Shown here piece by piece: positions 11,598-20,000 of a stretch of 47,006 nt of DNA. Source of the DNA: a virus; the IMG/VR virus record IMGVR_UViG_3300042876_000370, positions 1 through 47,006 of that record; one strand, 5' to 3'. Position 1 is the stretch's first letter. Each line of letters begins with the position of its first letter. A program made the translations under genes and the position numbers. The notes under the pieces were generated by a model. The model did no database searches. It was not told where the DNA came from and worked only from the letters and a program-made list of their open reading frames with translations.

Positions 11598-11633
11598 GGC
11601 CCGCGGCGATTCTGCCGTGGGCCATTTCGTTTT
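11598..11633 (+). terminator. Leader terminator 1, before the holin/terminase genes
   Basis: A 10-bp stem (GGCCCGCGGC / GCCGTGGGCC, one G-U pair) with a 6-nt loop is followed by ATTTCGTTTT. The flanks AAGGCCAAGGCCCG and GGGCCATTTCGTTT are shared with the terminator at 32953, while the stem interior differs with pairing preserved. That covariation supports a real RNA structure. Confidence 0.75.
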
Positions 11634-11653
11634 AACCCCATGGAGGTGGGAGC

Positions 11654-12043
11654 ATGAAACAAAGAAGTCTTTTTACGCTGTTGATTGTGCTGGTGCTGTT
11701 GTTCCTTCTGCCTGCTAGTGTGCAGGCGGCTGCCCGATTGCCTGCCCCCGAGGTGCAGGCCGCACCGATTGACCCGGGCGGCCTGGTCGCGTTCGGTGTG
11801 CCGGTGGTGGTCCTGGTCATTGGATTGGTGGAGTTCTGCAAGAAGCTGGGTGCATCGGGAAATGTGTGCCTGGTCTTATCCCTATTCTTCGGGATTTTGT
11901 TGATGCTGCTGGTACAGGTCTCGGAGGTCTACCCGATGATGGCGCCCTGGATCAAGGTGCTGATTTGGGGAGCGGTGGCGGGGCTGACAGCCCCGGGGCT
12001 GTTTGACCTGGCGAAGTCTTTCCGCCCAGCCAATCCTCAATAA
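11654..12043 (+). CDS. Holin-like membrane protein
   Basis: The 129-aa protein starts MKQRSLFTLLIVLVLLFLLP, a signal or first transmembrane helix ending at VQAAA, followed by three more hydrophobic segments (about 42-62, 72-92 and 97-120) and a short polar tail. RBS GGAGGTGGG precedes the ATG. First gene of the late operon, before another membrane protein and the terminase. Number of spans and size suit a phage holin, but no family motif is recognised, and the endolysin gene lies far away at 42071. Confidence 0.5.
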   Translation: MKQRSLFTLLIVLVLLFLLPASVQAAARLPAPEVQAAPIDPGGLVAFGVPVVVLVIGLVEFCKKLGASGNVCLVLSLFFGILLMLLVQVSEVYPMMAPWIKVLIWGAVAGLTAPGLFDLAKSFRPANPQ

Positions 12044-12046
12044 CCT

Positions 12047-12364
12047 ATGACTATCGCTATTGAACTCATCATAGCCTTGGTAACAGGCGGCATAGGGGTG
12101 ATCGTTTCAGCGATCGCCCTGATCCTGGGCAGGTATAACGTCAACGATCTGCGCGGGATTATTGCCGAATTGAAGGCGGATAATGTCGAGCGCAAGAAAC
12201 GAGAGGAAGCCTACGAGCGGCGCTGTGCTCGACAACTGGCCCGGATTGCCTACCTGACAGAGGGCATCCGCATCCTGATCCGCCAGCTTGATGCCGCCAA
12301 TATCAAACCCTGCTGGTCGCCTGAAGAATGGCACTCGGAAGACGCTGAGGAAGGCGAGACCTAG
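12047..12364 (+). CDS. Membrane protein with coiled coil (holin- or spanin-like)
   Basis: The 105-aa protein has one N-terminal transmembrane segment (residues 4-28, IELIIALVTGGIGVIVSAI) followed by a charged coiled coil (about 35-85, with many Arg, Glu and Lys) and an acidic tail. N-terminal anchor plus coiled coil is the architecture of inner-membrane spanins and of some class II/III holins or antiholins. Adjacent to the holin-like gene. Stop and next GTG overlap. Assignment is by topology only. Confidence 0.45.
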   Translation: MTIAIELIIALVTGGIGVIVSAIALILGRYNVNDLRGIIAELKADNVERKKREEAYERRCARQLARIAYLTEGIRILIRQLDAANIKPCWSPEEWHSEDAEEGET

Positions 12365-12915
12365 TGAACAACCGGCAGCGGGTTTTTATTGCTGAATATC
12401 TCAAGGACTTCAATGCCAGTCGTGCGGCTCGTGCGGCTGGCTATTCTGAAAGAACAGCCCGAAAGATAGGCTCTGAAAACCTCACAAAACCAGACATAAA
12501 AGCAGAGATTGACCGCCTGATTGCCGAGCGCACGATGGGGAAAGAGGAAATACTGCTGCGCTTGACTGACATTTCACGCGGCGATATGGCTGACCTGATG
12601 GACATTACCCCGACCGGGCACACGGTTGAGCTGATGAAGCGCGATGAGCAGGGCAACCTGGTCGTAAAACCTGAGACCAAGCTGATCCGCAAGATCAAGA
12701 CCAAAGTCACCACGATCATTTCAAAGCGAGCCGACGCCGATGATAAAGAAATTGTCGAGACAGAGCTGGAGTTGTACTCGGCACTGGATGGCCTGCAAAC
12801 CCTGGCGAAGATCAACGGGCTGGTGATTGATAAGGCCGAGATCAGCGGGCCCGAGGGTGGGGCCATTCCCTTAGAGATGTTTGAGAAGGCACTCAAGAAA
12901 GCTTATGGCGAATGA
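12364..12915 (+). CDS. terS: Terminase small subunit
   Basis: GTG start at 12364 (overlaps the upstream stop). The 183-aa protein matches the Terminase_2 family: NNRQRVFIAEYLKDFNASRAA, then AGYSERTARKIGSENLTKPDI, forming the helix-turn-helix DNA-binding domain, then IAERTMGKEEILLRLTDI and a C-terminal oligomerisation/beta region ending LEMFEKALKKAYGE. It recognises phage DNA and feeds the large subunit. It overlaps the large-subunit gene by 11 bases. Confidence 0.9.
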   Translation: MNNRQRVFIAEYLKDFNASRAARAAGYSERTARKIGSENLTKPDIKAEIDRLIAERTMGKEEILLRLTDISRGDMADLMDITPTGHTVELMKRDEQGNLVVKPETKLIRKIKTKVTTIISKRADADDKEIVETELELYSALDGLQTLAKINGLVIDKAEISGPEGGAIPLEMFEKALKKAYGE

Positions 12916-14293
12916 GTTAGATGCCTACATCAACGCAGCAAAAGAAGCCGGCTGTCCCATGGATCAGATCGGCAACTTTATATCGGCTGGGTATGTAGCT
13001 CTTCGCCCGATGCTGCACTTTCACGCAGCGGCCAGGCTGATCGGCCGGCGAACCCATGGCATCCGCGAGATCATGCTGGATGGCACCCGAGGCAGCGCGA
13101 AAAGTCATGCGGTCATCGCCCAGGTGGGGCTCGATGATTGTCAGGTGGTCGCAGGTCTCAAGTATTTGTTCCTGCGCCAAACCCAGCGGGCAGCCGGCGA
13201 ATCGTTTGAAGATCTGGTCGGCCGGGTGCTGCGCAACCAGAAGCACAAAGCCAACAGCCAGCGGGTGACGTTTGCGAATGGCAGCCGCATCTTGATTGGT
13301 GGGTACAAGAACGACAAAGACATTGATAAGTACCTGGGTATCGAGTACGACGGTCTGGTGATCGAGGAAGCCAGCCAGATCAGTGGGACCAAGCTCGAAA
13401 AACTCTTCGGCTCGGTGCGCACCAGCCGCGACAACTGGGTACCGCGCGTGTACTTGACCACCAACCCGGGCGGGATCGGCCATGGCTTTTGTAAGGCGCG
13501 CTACATCGAACCGCAGCGGCGAGGGCGCGAGACCTTTACCCGACGATTCTTCTCTTCCTACAAAGACAATCCGTTCATCAACCAGGAGTACCGGGCTTAC
13601 CTGGAAGGATTGAAAGGTGATCTCGCCAAGCAGTGGGCCGAGGGAGATTGGGATATTTTTGCGGGCATGGTATTCAGCGCCTGGCGGCACGAGACGCACG
13701 TCATCAAACCGTTTGAGATCCCGGCGCATTGGATCAGGCTGACCGGTACTGACTGGGGGAAAAGCAACCCGTTCTGCACGCTTTGGGCAGCCAAGAACCC
13801 GGACAATGGGCGCGTCGTGATCTACCGCGAAGTGTACGAGACCGAGCTGACCGACCCGAGACAGGCCGAGCTCATCAAGAGCATGGAAGACCCTGGCGAA
13901 AAGATCAGGAAACGCTACGCTGACCCGAGCATGTGGACCAAGCGCACTACTACCGACAATCCCACATCGACCGCCGACGTGTACCGCAGCCATGGGATCT
14001 ACCTGACGCCGGCTGTGAATGATCGCATCAACGGCAAGCGCAAAGTTGACACGCTGCTGCAACCTATGCCCGATGGCATGCCCGGGCTGCTGGTATTTGA
14101 AACCTGTGAAAACCTGATCCGCACCCTGCCAACGCTGGTCTATGACCCAACCAATACCGAAGACGTGAACACAGAAGGCGAAGACCATGCCTATGACAGT
14201 CTGCGCTATCTGCTCACGGATGACAAGCCGGCCAAACCACAGAACAAAGAACCCGAGCCGCCCAACCCCTGGCTCTCACTCAAGAGGATGTGA
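12905..14293 (+). CDS. terL: Terminase large subunit
   Basis: ATG 12905 lies within the end of terS; 462 aa. ATPase motifs: Walker A-like DGTRGSAKSH at residue 59-68 and Walker B in YDGLVIEEASQ near 152-162, with coupling motif YLTTNPGG near 186. Nuclease domain: TGTDWGKSNPF near 281, with catalytic Asp, and EDHAYDSLRYLL near the C-terminus. All expected acidic residues are present. It cuts and packages genome DNA into the prohead. Position before the portal gene fits. Confidence 0.93.
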   Translation: MANELDAYINAAKEAGCPMDQIGNFISAGYVALRPMLHFHAAARLIGRRTHGIREIMLDGTRGSAKSHAVIAQVGLDDCQVVAGLKYLFLRQTQRAAGESFEDLVGRVLRNQKHKANSQRVTFANGSRILIGGYKNDKDIDKYLGIEYDGLVIEEASQISGTKLEKLFGSVRTSRDNWVPRVYLTTNPGGIGHGFCKARYIEPQRRGRETFTRRFFSSYKDNPFINQEYRAYLEGLKGDLAKQWAEGDWDIFAGMVFSAWRHETHVIKPFEIPAHWIRLTGTDWGKSNPFCTLWAAKNPDNGRVVIYREVYETELTDPRQAELIKSMEDPGEKIRKRYADPSMWTKRTTTDNPTSTADVYRSHGIYLTPAVNDRINGKRKVDTLLQPMPDGMPGLLVFETCENLIRTLPTLVYDPTNTEDVNTEGEDHAYDSLRYLLTDDKPAKPQNKEPEPPNPWLSLKRM

Positions 14294-16047
14294 TGGAACA
14301 ATTTGAAGATTACCAACAATTAGCGAAGGATATGGAGGGCGCCAGCGACAAACGCCTGACTACCATGCAAGATATGGAAACGCTGTATGCCATGGATGGC
14401 GGAGACCTGCCGCAAAACAAAGACTGGATCAAACCAACCCGTTCGCCTGACCCCCATAACCAGATCACCAACGGCGCGCGCATGCTGAGTGTGGTTGATC
14501 CGCAGTTCTCGCTCCCGCACTCGGACCCGGATAACCAGGTCGATGCCGATGAAGTGCAGACCCTGGCGAACCGCGCGTTCCTGGGCTCATCCATGGCGAA
14601 GGGCAAGCCGCTGGCTTATTCCATGGCGCTGTCTGCCCTGCTGTATGGCGAGATCCACATGCGCTACCGGCTGGTGAGTGACCTGATTGCGATGGCGAAG
14701 ACGCCCGAACGGAAGCGCCGGCTGGAACGGATTGGCATGATGACCCCTGTTCTTTGGGACGTGCTGCCGCCCAAGACCTGCTATGCCATGACCGATGACA
14801 CCGGATTGGTGGCTCACTTGTGGAAGACAGAGCGGCGCGTGTCGCAGATCCGGGGGATCAATAAGACCTCAGAAACCCAGCTCGCAGCTCTCAAGCCAAC
14901 CGACCCGATTGTAGTCAATGATCTGGTGGACGAAACCAAGCGCTGCTTATGGGTGGAAGGGCAGGACACGCCCATTATCTTTGAAGACCTGGCGGATGGG
15001 CTGATGCCAGTCTCTTACATCGACGTGGATGGATCAGATTTGTTTGATGACCAGACCGTTGAGAAGATCCAACCGTTCTTGTATGCGGTGAATAAGAGCA
15101 AGCTGGCCGACCGGCAAAGCCTGGCCTGGACCATCTTCTTCAGCAACTTCTTTCAGATGGCGGCGACTACCCAGTTTGTGGCCTATCTGAATGACCCGGA
15201 CCGCAAGCTAGACATTGACCGGGCTTCACCGGGCGGCATCCTCAAGCTGATGATCGGAGAAAAGCTTGAGCAAACCATCACCAATATTTTCACGACCGAC
15301 CTGATGCAGGCGTTCAGCCTGACCGATACCAAGATTGAAGAGTCTACGATGTACCGTACCGCCAGCGGGCAGAACCCAGGCGCCGGCGCATCTTATTCAC
15401 TGGGCGCGCTGCTCAACCAGGCTGGGCGGCAGGCACTGGCAACCGCTGAGCGCATGTGCTCACACGTCGCGGGCAGCTCTATGACCAACGCCCTGCTTGC
15501 CTTGAAAGCGGCCGGCTCTGGAACGGTGAAACTGAGCAACCAGTCCAGCACCAAAGAGTTTGACCTGAACAAGATCCCGGATAACCTGATTGTGAACTGC
15601 ACCTTCAAGGCGAAGATGCCCTCTGATATGCGCGCCAATGCCGAGATTGCGGCCAAGCTGACCGAAGGGGAACACCCCATGGTCGATGTGGCCTGGGTAC
15701 GGGAAGCGCTGTTCGACCTGGGCGATTCTACTGCGGTAGATAAGCGCATCCTGGCCGAGCGATTTGGCTGGGCGCAGGCACAGGCGCAGCTACAACTTAA
15801 GGTCCAATCTTTGATGCAGCCCCAGGGCGCGCCGGGCATGCCACCCGGACAGCCCGGACAGCCCCCGCAACCCGGCGGGCAACCCACTCCCGAGCAGATG
15901 GCGCAGCTTCAGGCAGCCATGGCGCAAAGCCAAGGGCAAGGGCAGCCCATGCCCCAGGGCGCACAGCCTGGCTTACCCATGACTGAGCCCATGCCACCCG
16001 AGCAGATGCAAGGCGGAGGCCTGCCGCCTGAAATGATGGGAGGCTAA
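14293..16047 (+). CDS. Portal protein
   Basis: ATG 14293 overlaps the terL stop (TGATG); a GTG three bases upstream is the alternative. The 584-aa protein follows terL, as portals do, and has the look of one: mixed alpha/beta N-terminal half with DWIKPTRSPDPHNQI, a stem/wing region with TFFF-like aromatic helices, and a long C-terminal tail of about 65 residues rich in Gln, Pro, Met and Gly (GMPPGQPGQPPQPGGQP). The family cannot be named from motifs; the call rests on length, order and composition. The low-complexity tail is unusual and may contact the ejected giant protein. Confidence 0.7.
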   Translation: MEQFEDYQQLAKDMEGASDKRLTTMQDMETLYAMDGGDLPQNKDWIKPTRSPDPHNQITNGARMLSVVDPQFSLPHSDPDNQVDADEVQTLANRAFLGSSMAKGKPLAYSMALSALLYGEIHMRYRLVSDLIAMAKTPERKRRLERIGMMTPVLWDVLPPKTCYAMTDDTGLVAHLWKTERRVSQIRGINKTSETQLAALKPTDPIVVNDLVDETKRCLWVEGQDTPIIFEDLADGLMPVSYIDVDGSDLFDDQTVEKIQPFLYAVNKSKLADRQSLAWTIFFSNFFQMAATTQFVAYLNDPDRKLDIDRASPGGILKLMIGEKLEQTITNIFTTDLMQAFSLTDTKIEESTMYRTASGQNPGAGASYSLGALLNQAGRQALATAERMCSHVAGSSMTNALLALKAAGSGTVKLSNQSSTKEFDLNKIPDNLIVNCTFKAKMPSDMRANAEIAAKLTEGEHPMVDVAWVREALFDLGDSTAVDKRILAERFGWAQAQAQLQLKVQSLMQPQGAPGMPPGQPGQPPQPGGQPTPEQMAQLQAAMAQSQGQGQPMPQGAQPGLPMTEPMPPEQMQGGGLPPEMMGG

Positions 16048-16048
16048 C

Positions 16049-16327
16049 ATGCCACTGACCGCGCTGGACGTGGATGATGCCCTCAGCCTGGGCGATACTG
16101 CCGCCTCCGATATGCTCAAGGAAGCGGAGAAGGCCTATTACAAACCCTATGACGACGCGAAAAGGAAAGTCGCCTGGGCGGAGATCATGAAGAAGATCGG
16201 CTCAACCTACCCGCAGCTCGCCGGGCTGAGCGTGGCGCAAATCGAGAAAGCGCTGCGAGCGATGGATAACGCGAAGGTGGAGGAATTGAAAAAGCAGGTA
16301 GACCAGATGGAGGTAGCACATGGCTGA
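16049..16327 (+). CDS. Small helical virion-region protein (92 aa)
   Basis: The protein starts MPLTALDVDDALSLGDTAA and is predicted helical, with KAYYKPYDDAKRKVAWAEI and a C-terminal Glu/Lys-rich helix. It sits between the portal and the disordered Trp-rich protein, overlapping the latter by 8 bases. Possibly a chaperone or internal head protein; no family recognised. Confidence 0.6.
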   Translation: MPLTALDVDDALSLGDTAASDMLKEAEKAYYKPYDDAKRKVAWAEIMKKIGSTYPQLAGLSVAQIEKALRAMDNAKVEELKKQVDQMEVAHG

Positions 16328-17078
16328 TCGTAACGATGAGGGCGGGGTTGCAGCTCAGTCCAGTTCATGGAGCTGGCTCAACCAGCAGGCTGCGACCGTG
16401 ACGCCGCCGGCTTACAACCCCCCGCAGATCCCCAACAATTGGAGCTGGATGCAGCCAGGCGCCGAGCCGCCTGCGCCCCAGCAGCAGGAGACCCCTTACC
16501 AGGAAGTGACCACGCCCATAGCGCCGGCAGCCCAGCCAGCCCCCTCCTGGAACCTTACCCCGCGTATGTCCACCCTGGAAGAGATCCTCAAGCGCCAGGT
16601 CAACAGCGGCGGGATTGGTTATAACCCCATCCCCGTTACAAACGCCTGGGGGATGAGGAATAACGCGCCCAATGGACAAATCAATACCTGGGGACCGATT
16701 GACCCGAACGTCGCTCAACAGCAATCGAACGCCTGGGCAACGCCAAACCCAAACTTCTCTTACGGGAAGCCCGCAACCTTCCCGACGCCGGCCAACTACT
16801 GGCCAGCCTCAACCCAGGCGCCGACCAGTCCTTACGCTGGCCTGCGTGTTCCCCGCGGTATGAACCGCTGGCAGGAACCCGAGGCGGTCCAATACAACAG
16901 CTATATCCCCGGGCGCCTGCCCCCTCCGCCCAAGGCTGGCGGGGGTGCGGCCGGCGGCGGTTATGGTGTGAAGCCTCCCTCCGGTGGCGGCGGTGGGGGT
17001 GGCGGCGGTGGCGGTGGTTTTGGCGGCGGCGAGAGTGCTGCCCGGTGGTGGCTTCCCCCCAGTGTGTGGAGAATATAG
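16320..17078 (+). CDS. Disordered Trp/Pro/Gly-rich protein with poly-Gly tract
   Basis: The 252-aa protein is mostly low complexity. It has spaced short aromatic motifs (SSWSWLNQQ, NNWSWMQPG, APSWNLTP), Pro-rich linkers, and a C-terminal run of 12 Gly near residue 222-233 encoded by GGT/GGC/GGG repeats (about 16982-17031). It ends WWLPPSVWRI. Gene order places it directly before the giant polyvalent gene, whose ATG follows its stop immediately. It may be an internal virion or scaffold-like tether; no fold is recognisable. Confidence 0.6.
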   Translation: MADRNDEGGVAAQSSSWSWLNQQAATVTPPAYNPPQIPNNWSWMQPGAEPPAPQQQETPYQEVTTPIAPAAQPAPSWNLTPRMSTLEEILKRQVNSGGIGYNPIPVTNAWGMRNNAPNGQINTWGPIDPNVAQQQSNAWATPNPNFSYGKPATFPTPANYWPASTQAPTSPYAGLRVPRGMNRWQEPEAVQYNSYIPGRLPPPPKAGGGAAGGGYGVKPPSGGGGGGGGGGGGFGGGESAARWWLPPSVWRI

Positions 17079-20000
17079 ATGACTGACAATTCGCAGAGCA
17101 AGACGCCCATTCTTGACCAATATTACAAAGACCAGGCCGCGAAAGATGCGGCTGCTACTGGCGCGCCGGCAGTCTCGAACAACCCGAACCCGCTGGGGAT
17201 CTATGAACCCGGCCAGGATATGGGACCGCTGCGCTACAGTCCTGAAGAGCTGGACTACTGGCAGAAGGAATATGCCAAGACCGGGGAGAGCATTGACGCG
17301 AACTGGCTGGGCAACCAGCAGCAGCTCATCTATGACTACCACATGGCGCGGCCGGCGGACTCGTATTGGGAAGAGCCAAGCACCCTGGCGCGCTGGGCTT
17401 TGCTCGATCAGAACCTGCCCAAGGAAGCGGCCCGCCCGGTCTGGATGCAGTCTGATGTGTTGCAAGGGCTGTACAACTACCTGAGCGAACAGAACGGCAA
17501 CAAGCCGTGGTATGAGTGGGAGAAGCTCAAGACGACCGACCCGGTGCGGATCTTATTGCAGCGCATGCCGCTGCCTGATACCGGGGATATGCCCGACTGG
17601 GAGAAGAAGGCGCAATCCATTTACGGCAACCTGCCGCCTGACATTCTGAACGCCATCAGCAGCCTGCCCGACCCGCAGAAGTGGGGCGAGCAGCGCGCGC
17701 TGACCAGCGAGCAGACCGCCAAGATCCGCGAGATCAATAACTTTATCGAAAACCCCACGGTGGAGCAGGGCACAGACGCCAACGGCAACCCGATAGAGAT
17801 GGTCGCCGGCATCTCCAAGGCCGAGTGGGATGCGATGGACCTGGGCCAGAAGGCCGAATATATTGCCATGTCTCCCACGTCACCCTATGCGGCCCTTGTT
17901 CAGGCGCCGGCCATTGGGGTAGGGATGGGCGCGGTAGGCAGCGTGCTGGAAAGCGTAGGCCTCAAGGCGTTGTTCTCTCCGCAAGGTCTCAAGAATGTGA
18001 TTGCGGGTGGCGCTAAGGGCTTGATCCCCGGGGTTGCGTTTGGGATTGCGATGACCGCGGCCCAGCAGTACCGGCCTATGGAAGCGCTGGGAGCGGACCC
18101 GGCTGGCGTCCAGGCGAAGGGCTGGTTTAAAGACCTGTTGACCTCCATGGGTTTCCGGGTGGCGCCAGATGCATCCTGGGAAGATGCGGCCATGGAACTG
18201 CTCAACCTGCCCATGAATGAGATCCAGAAGCAAATCGGCTGGGGTGTGATGAACGCTGCGGACCTCGGGAAGATGCTGCGCGGTGAAGCCCCGGACACGG
18301 CGACCTTTGAAAAGATGGTCGCGCCCGAAGACCGGGACACGCCCGAGAAATTCAAGCAGCAGTACGAGCTGTGGAAGAACGCGCGGCTCGAAGCATCGCG
18401 CGCCTTCTACCAGACCGACCCGTTCAAAAACCTGACGGCGCGCGGTGTCGAAGTGCGCCAGCCCGGCAGCAAGGAAGTAACCCAATGGTCGCCGGCCGAT
18501 CCTAATTCATCCGTGTCTGAGTACGTGCTGGATCAGATTGCGATTGACATTTATCACAAGCTGAACGCCGGCGAACCCCTGGCGCCGACTGAGCTGGCCT
18601 ATCAGCCCATCCTGCAAACCCTGTTTGGGGTGGGCGGGCAGACCTCCAACCTGATCGCCCAGGTGGTATTAGACCCGTCCGACTTGATCCCCAAAGGCAT
18701 CAGTATTGTCTCTTCGGAGGCGAGCAATATTGCGACCAGCGTGATCGCCGGCAAGACCCCGAACGCCAAGCTGTCGGCTGCCATGCTGGAAGCCAAGGGA
18801 CCATACAGCGGACTGAAGCAATACCAGGCTGATCTCAAGCGCACGCCCGTGAATGAAATCCTGGATAACTACGGCTGGTTTGAGCGCACCTTAGCCGGGA
18901 TCGATGAGACCGGGCAGCGGAAAGACCTGAACACCGTTCAGAAGGGGAATGCAATCAGCCAATTCTTCGGCAAGCTGGCCGGGCTGACCCCGGAAAGCCG
19001 CGTCTTCGAGGTGGTGCATACCACCTATAACAGCGTGCTCAATATGCTGGACAATTTCCGGCGCGACACCGGCGCCGACCCTGAGCAGATGGTGCAATTT
19101 ATTGATCGTATTTCGGCCCCGACGCCCGAGGCCGCGATTCGGATGGCGGCGCAGGCGGAGACCATTACGGTGCCTATGAAGGTAGGGGGAGAAACGGTTT
19201 CAACTCCCCTGCCCCGCCAGTTCGCAAGCCCCGAGCTGCAGCCGGCCTTGATTGCGCTCAAGGACCAGGAAGTAAAAGTCCACGACCTGCTGAGTGAATG
19301 GCGCAGCGCGGAACCGGCCCGGGATCTGGTACGGCGCGCGGCGGCTGCTTTGGAAATGGACGAGCACCAGGTCATGGCAACGATGCTGAAGGGTGGCACC
19401 GAGGCGCGCAGCCTGATCGACCTGGCGACCAAGAAGGGCATGGCGGACGCGGCCGGATTGGAAGGGGCGGCGAAAATCTTCTATGATCCCACCAACAAGG
19501 CCAGGAAGACCGCCTTTTCTTCTGAAGACTTCCAGGCGGATCTCTCGATCTTACTGGCAGAAGGCGCCGAGAAGTGGGCCATTGGTCACTTTGGGGTGAA
19601 GGAAATGGGCTGGATGAACAAGCTCAACAACCTGATGAAGAACGCGCAGGGGTTGGTGCTGTTCGACTATAACCCGGCCTATGCCCTGAACAATGGCATC
19701 AATAACCTTGTCACTCTGGCATGGGATGGGCTCTTAGGCAGCTTCCGAGGCCCAACCTACAGCCGGCTGCTGGAGCGCTTTGGCCGACCCAGCTTTACCG
19801 AATCAGGCTTGACCCCGGCTGAATATGGCACCGGGCAGGCCGAGGCGGGCCTGGGTGGGCGCAAGGGCAGGGCGCAGAGCATCGGCGAAGAGGTGCGCAA
19901 AACCCGCTGGGGGACTGGCCGCATCGCCGATGCTAATGAGTTCGTGGGTGGCGTGCGCGGCAAGCTGGGTTTATTCAATCGGCTCTCGGGCTGGATGGAG

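Noticed and set aside
12917-14188. 423-aa minus-strand ORF
   Set aside because: Antisense to the terminase large subunit, which has all its motifs. No independent support.
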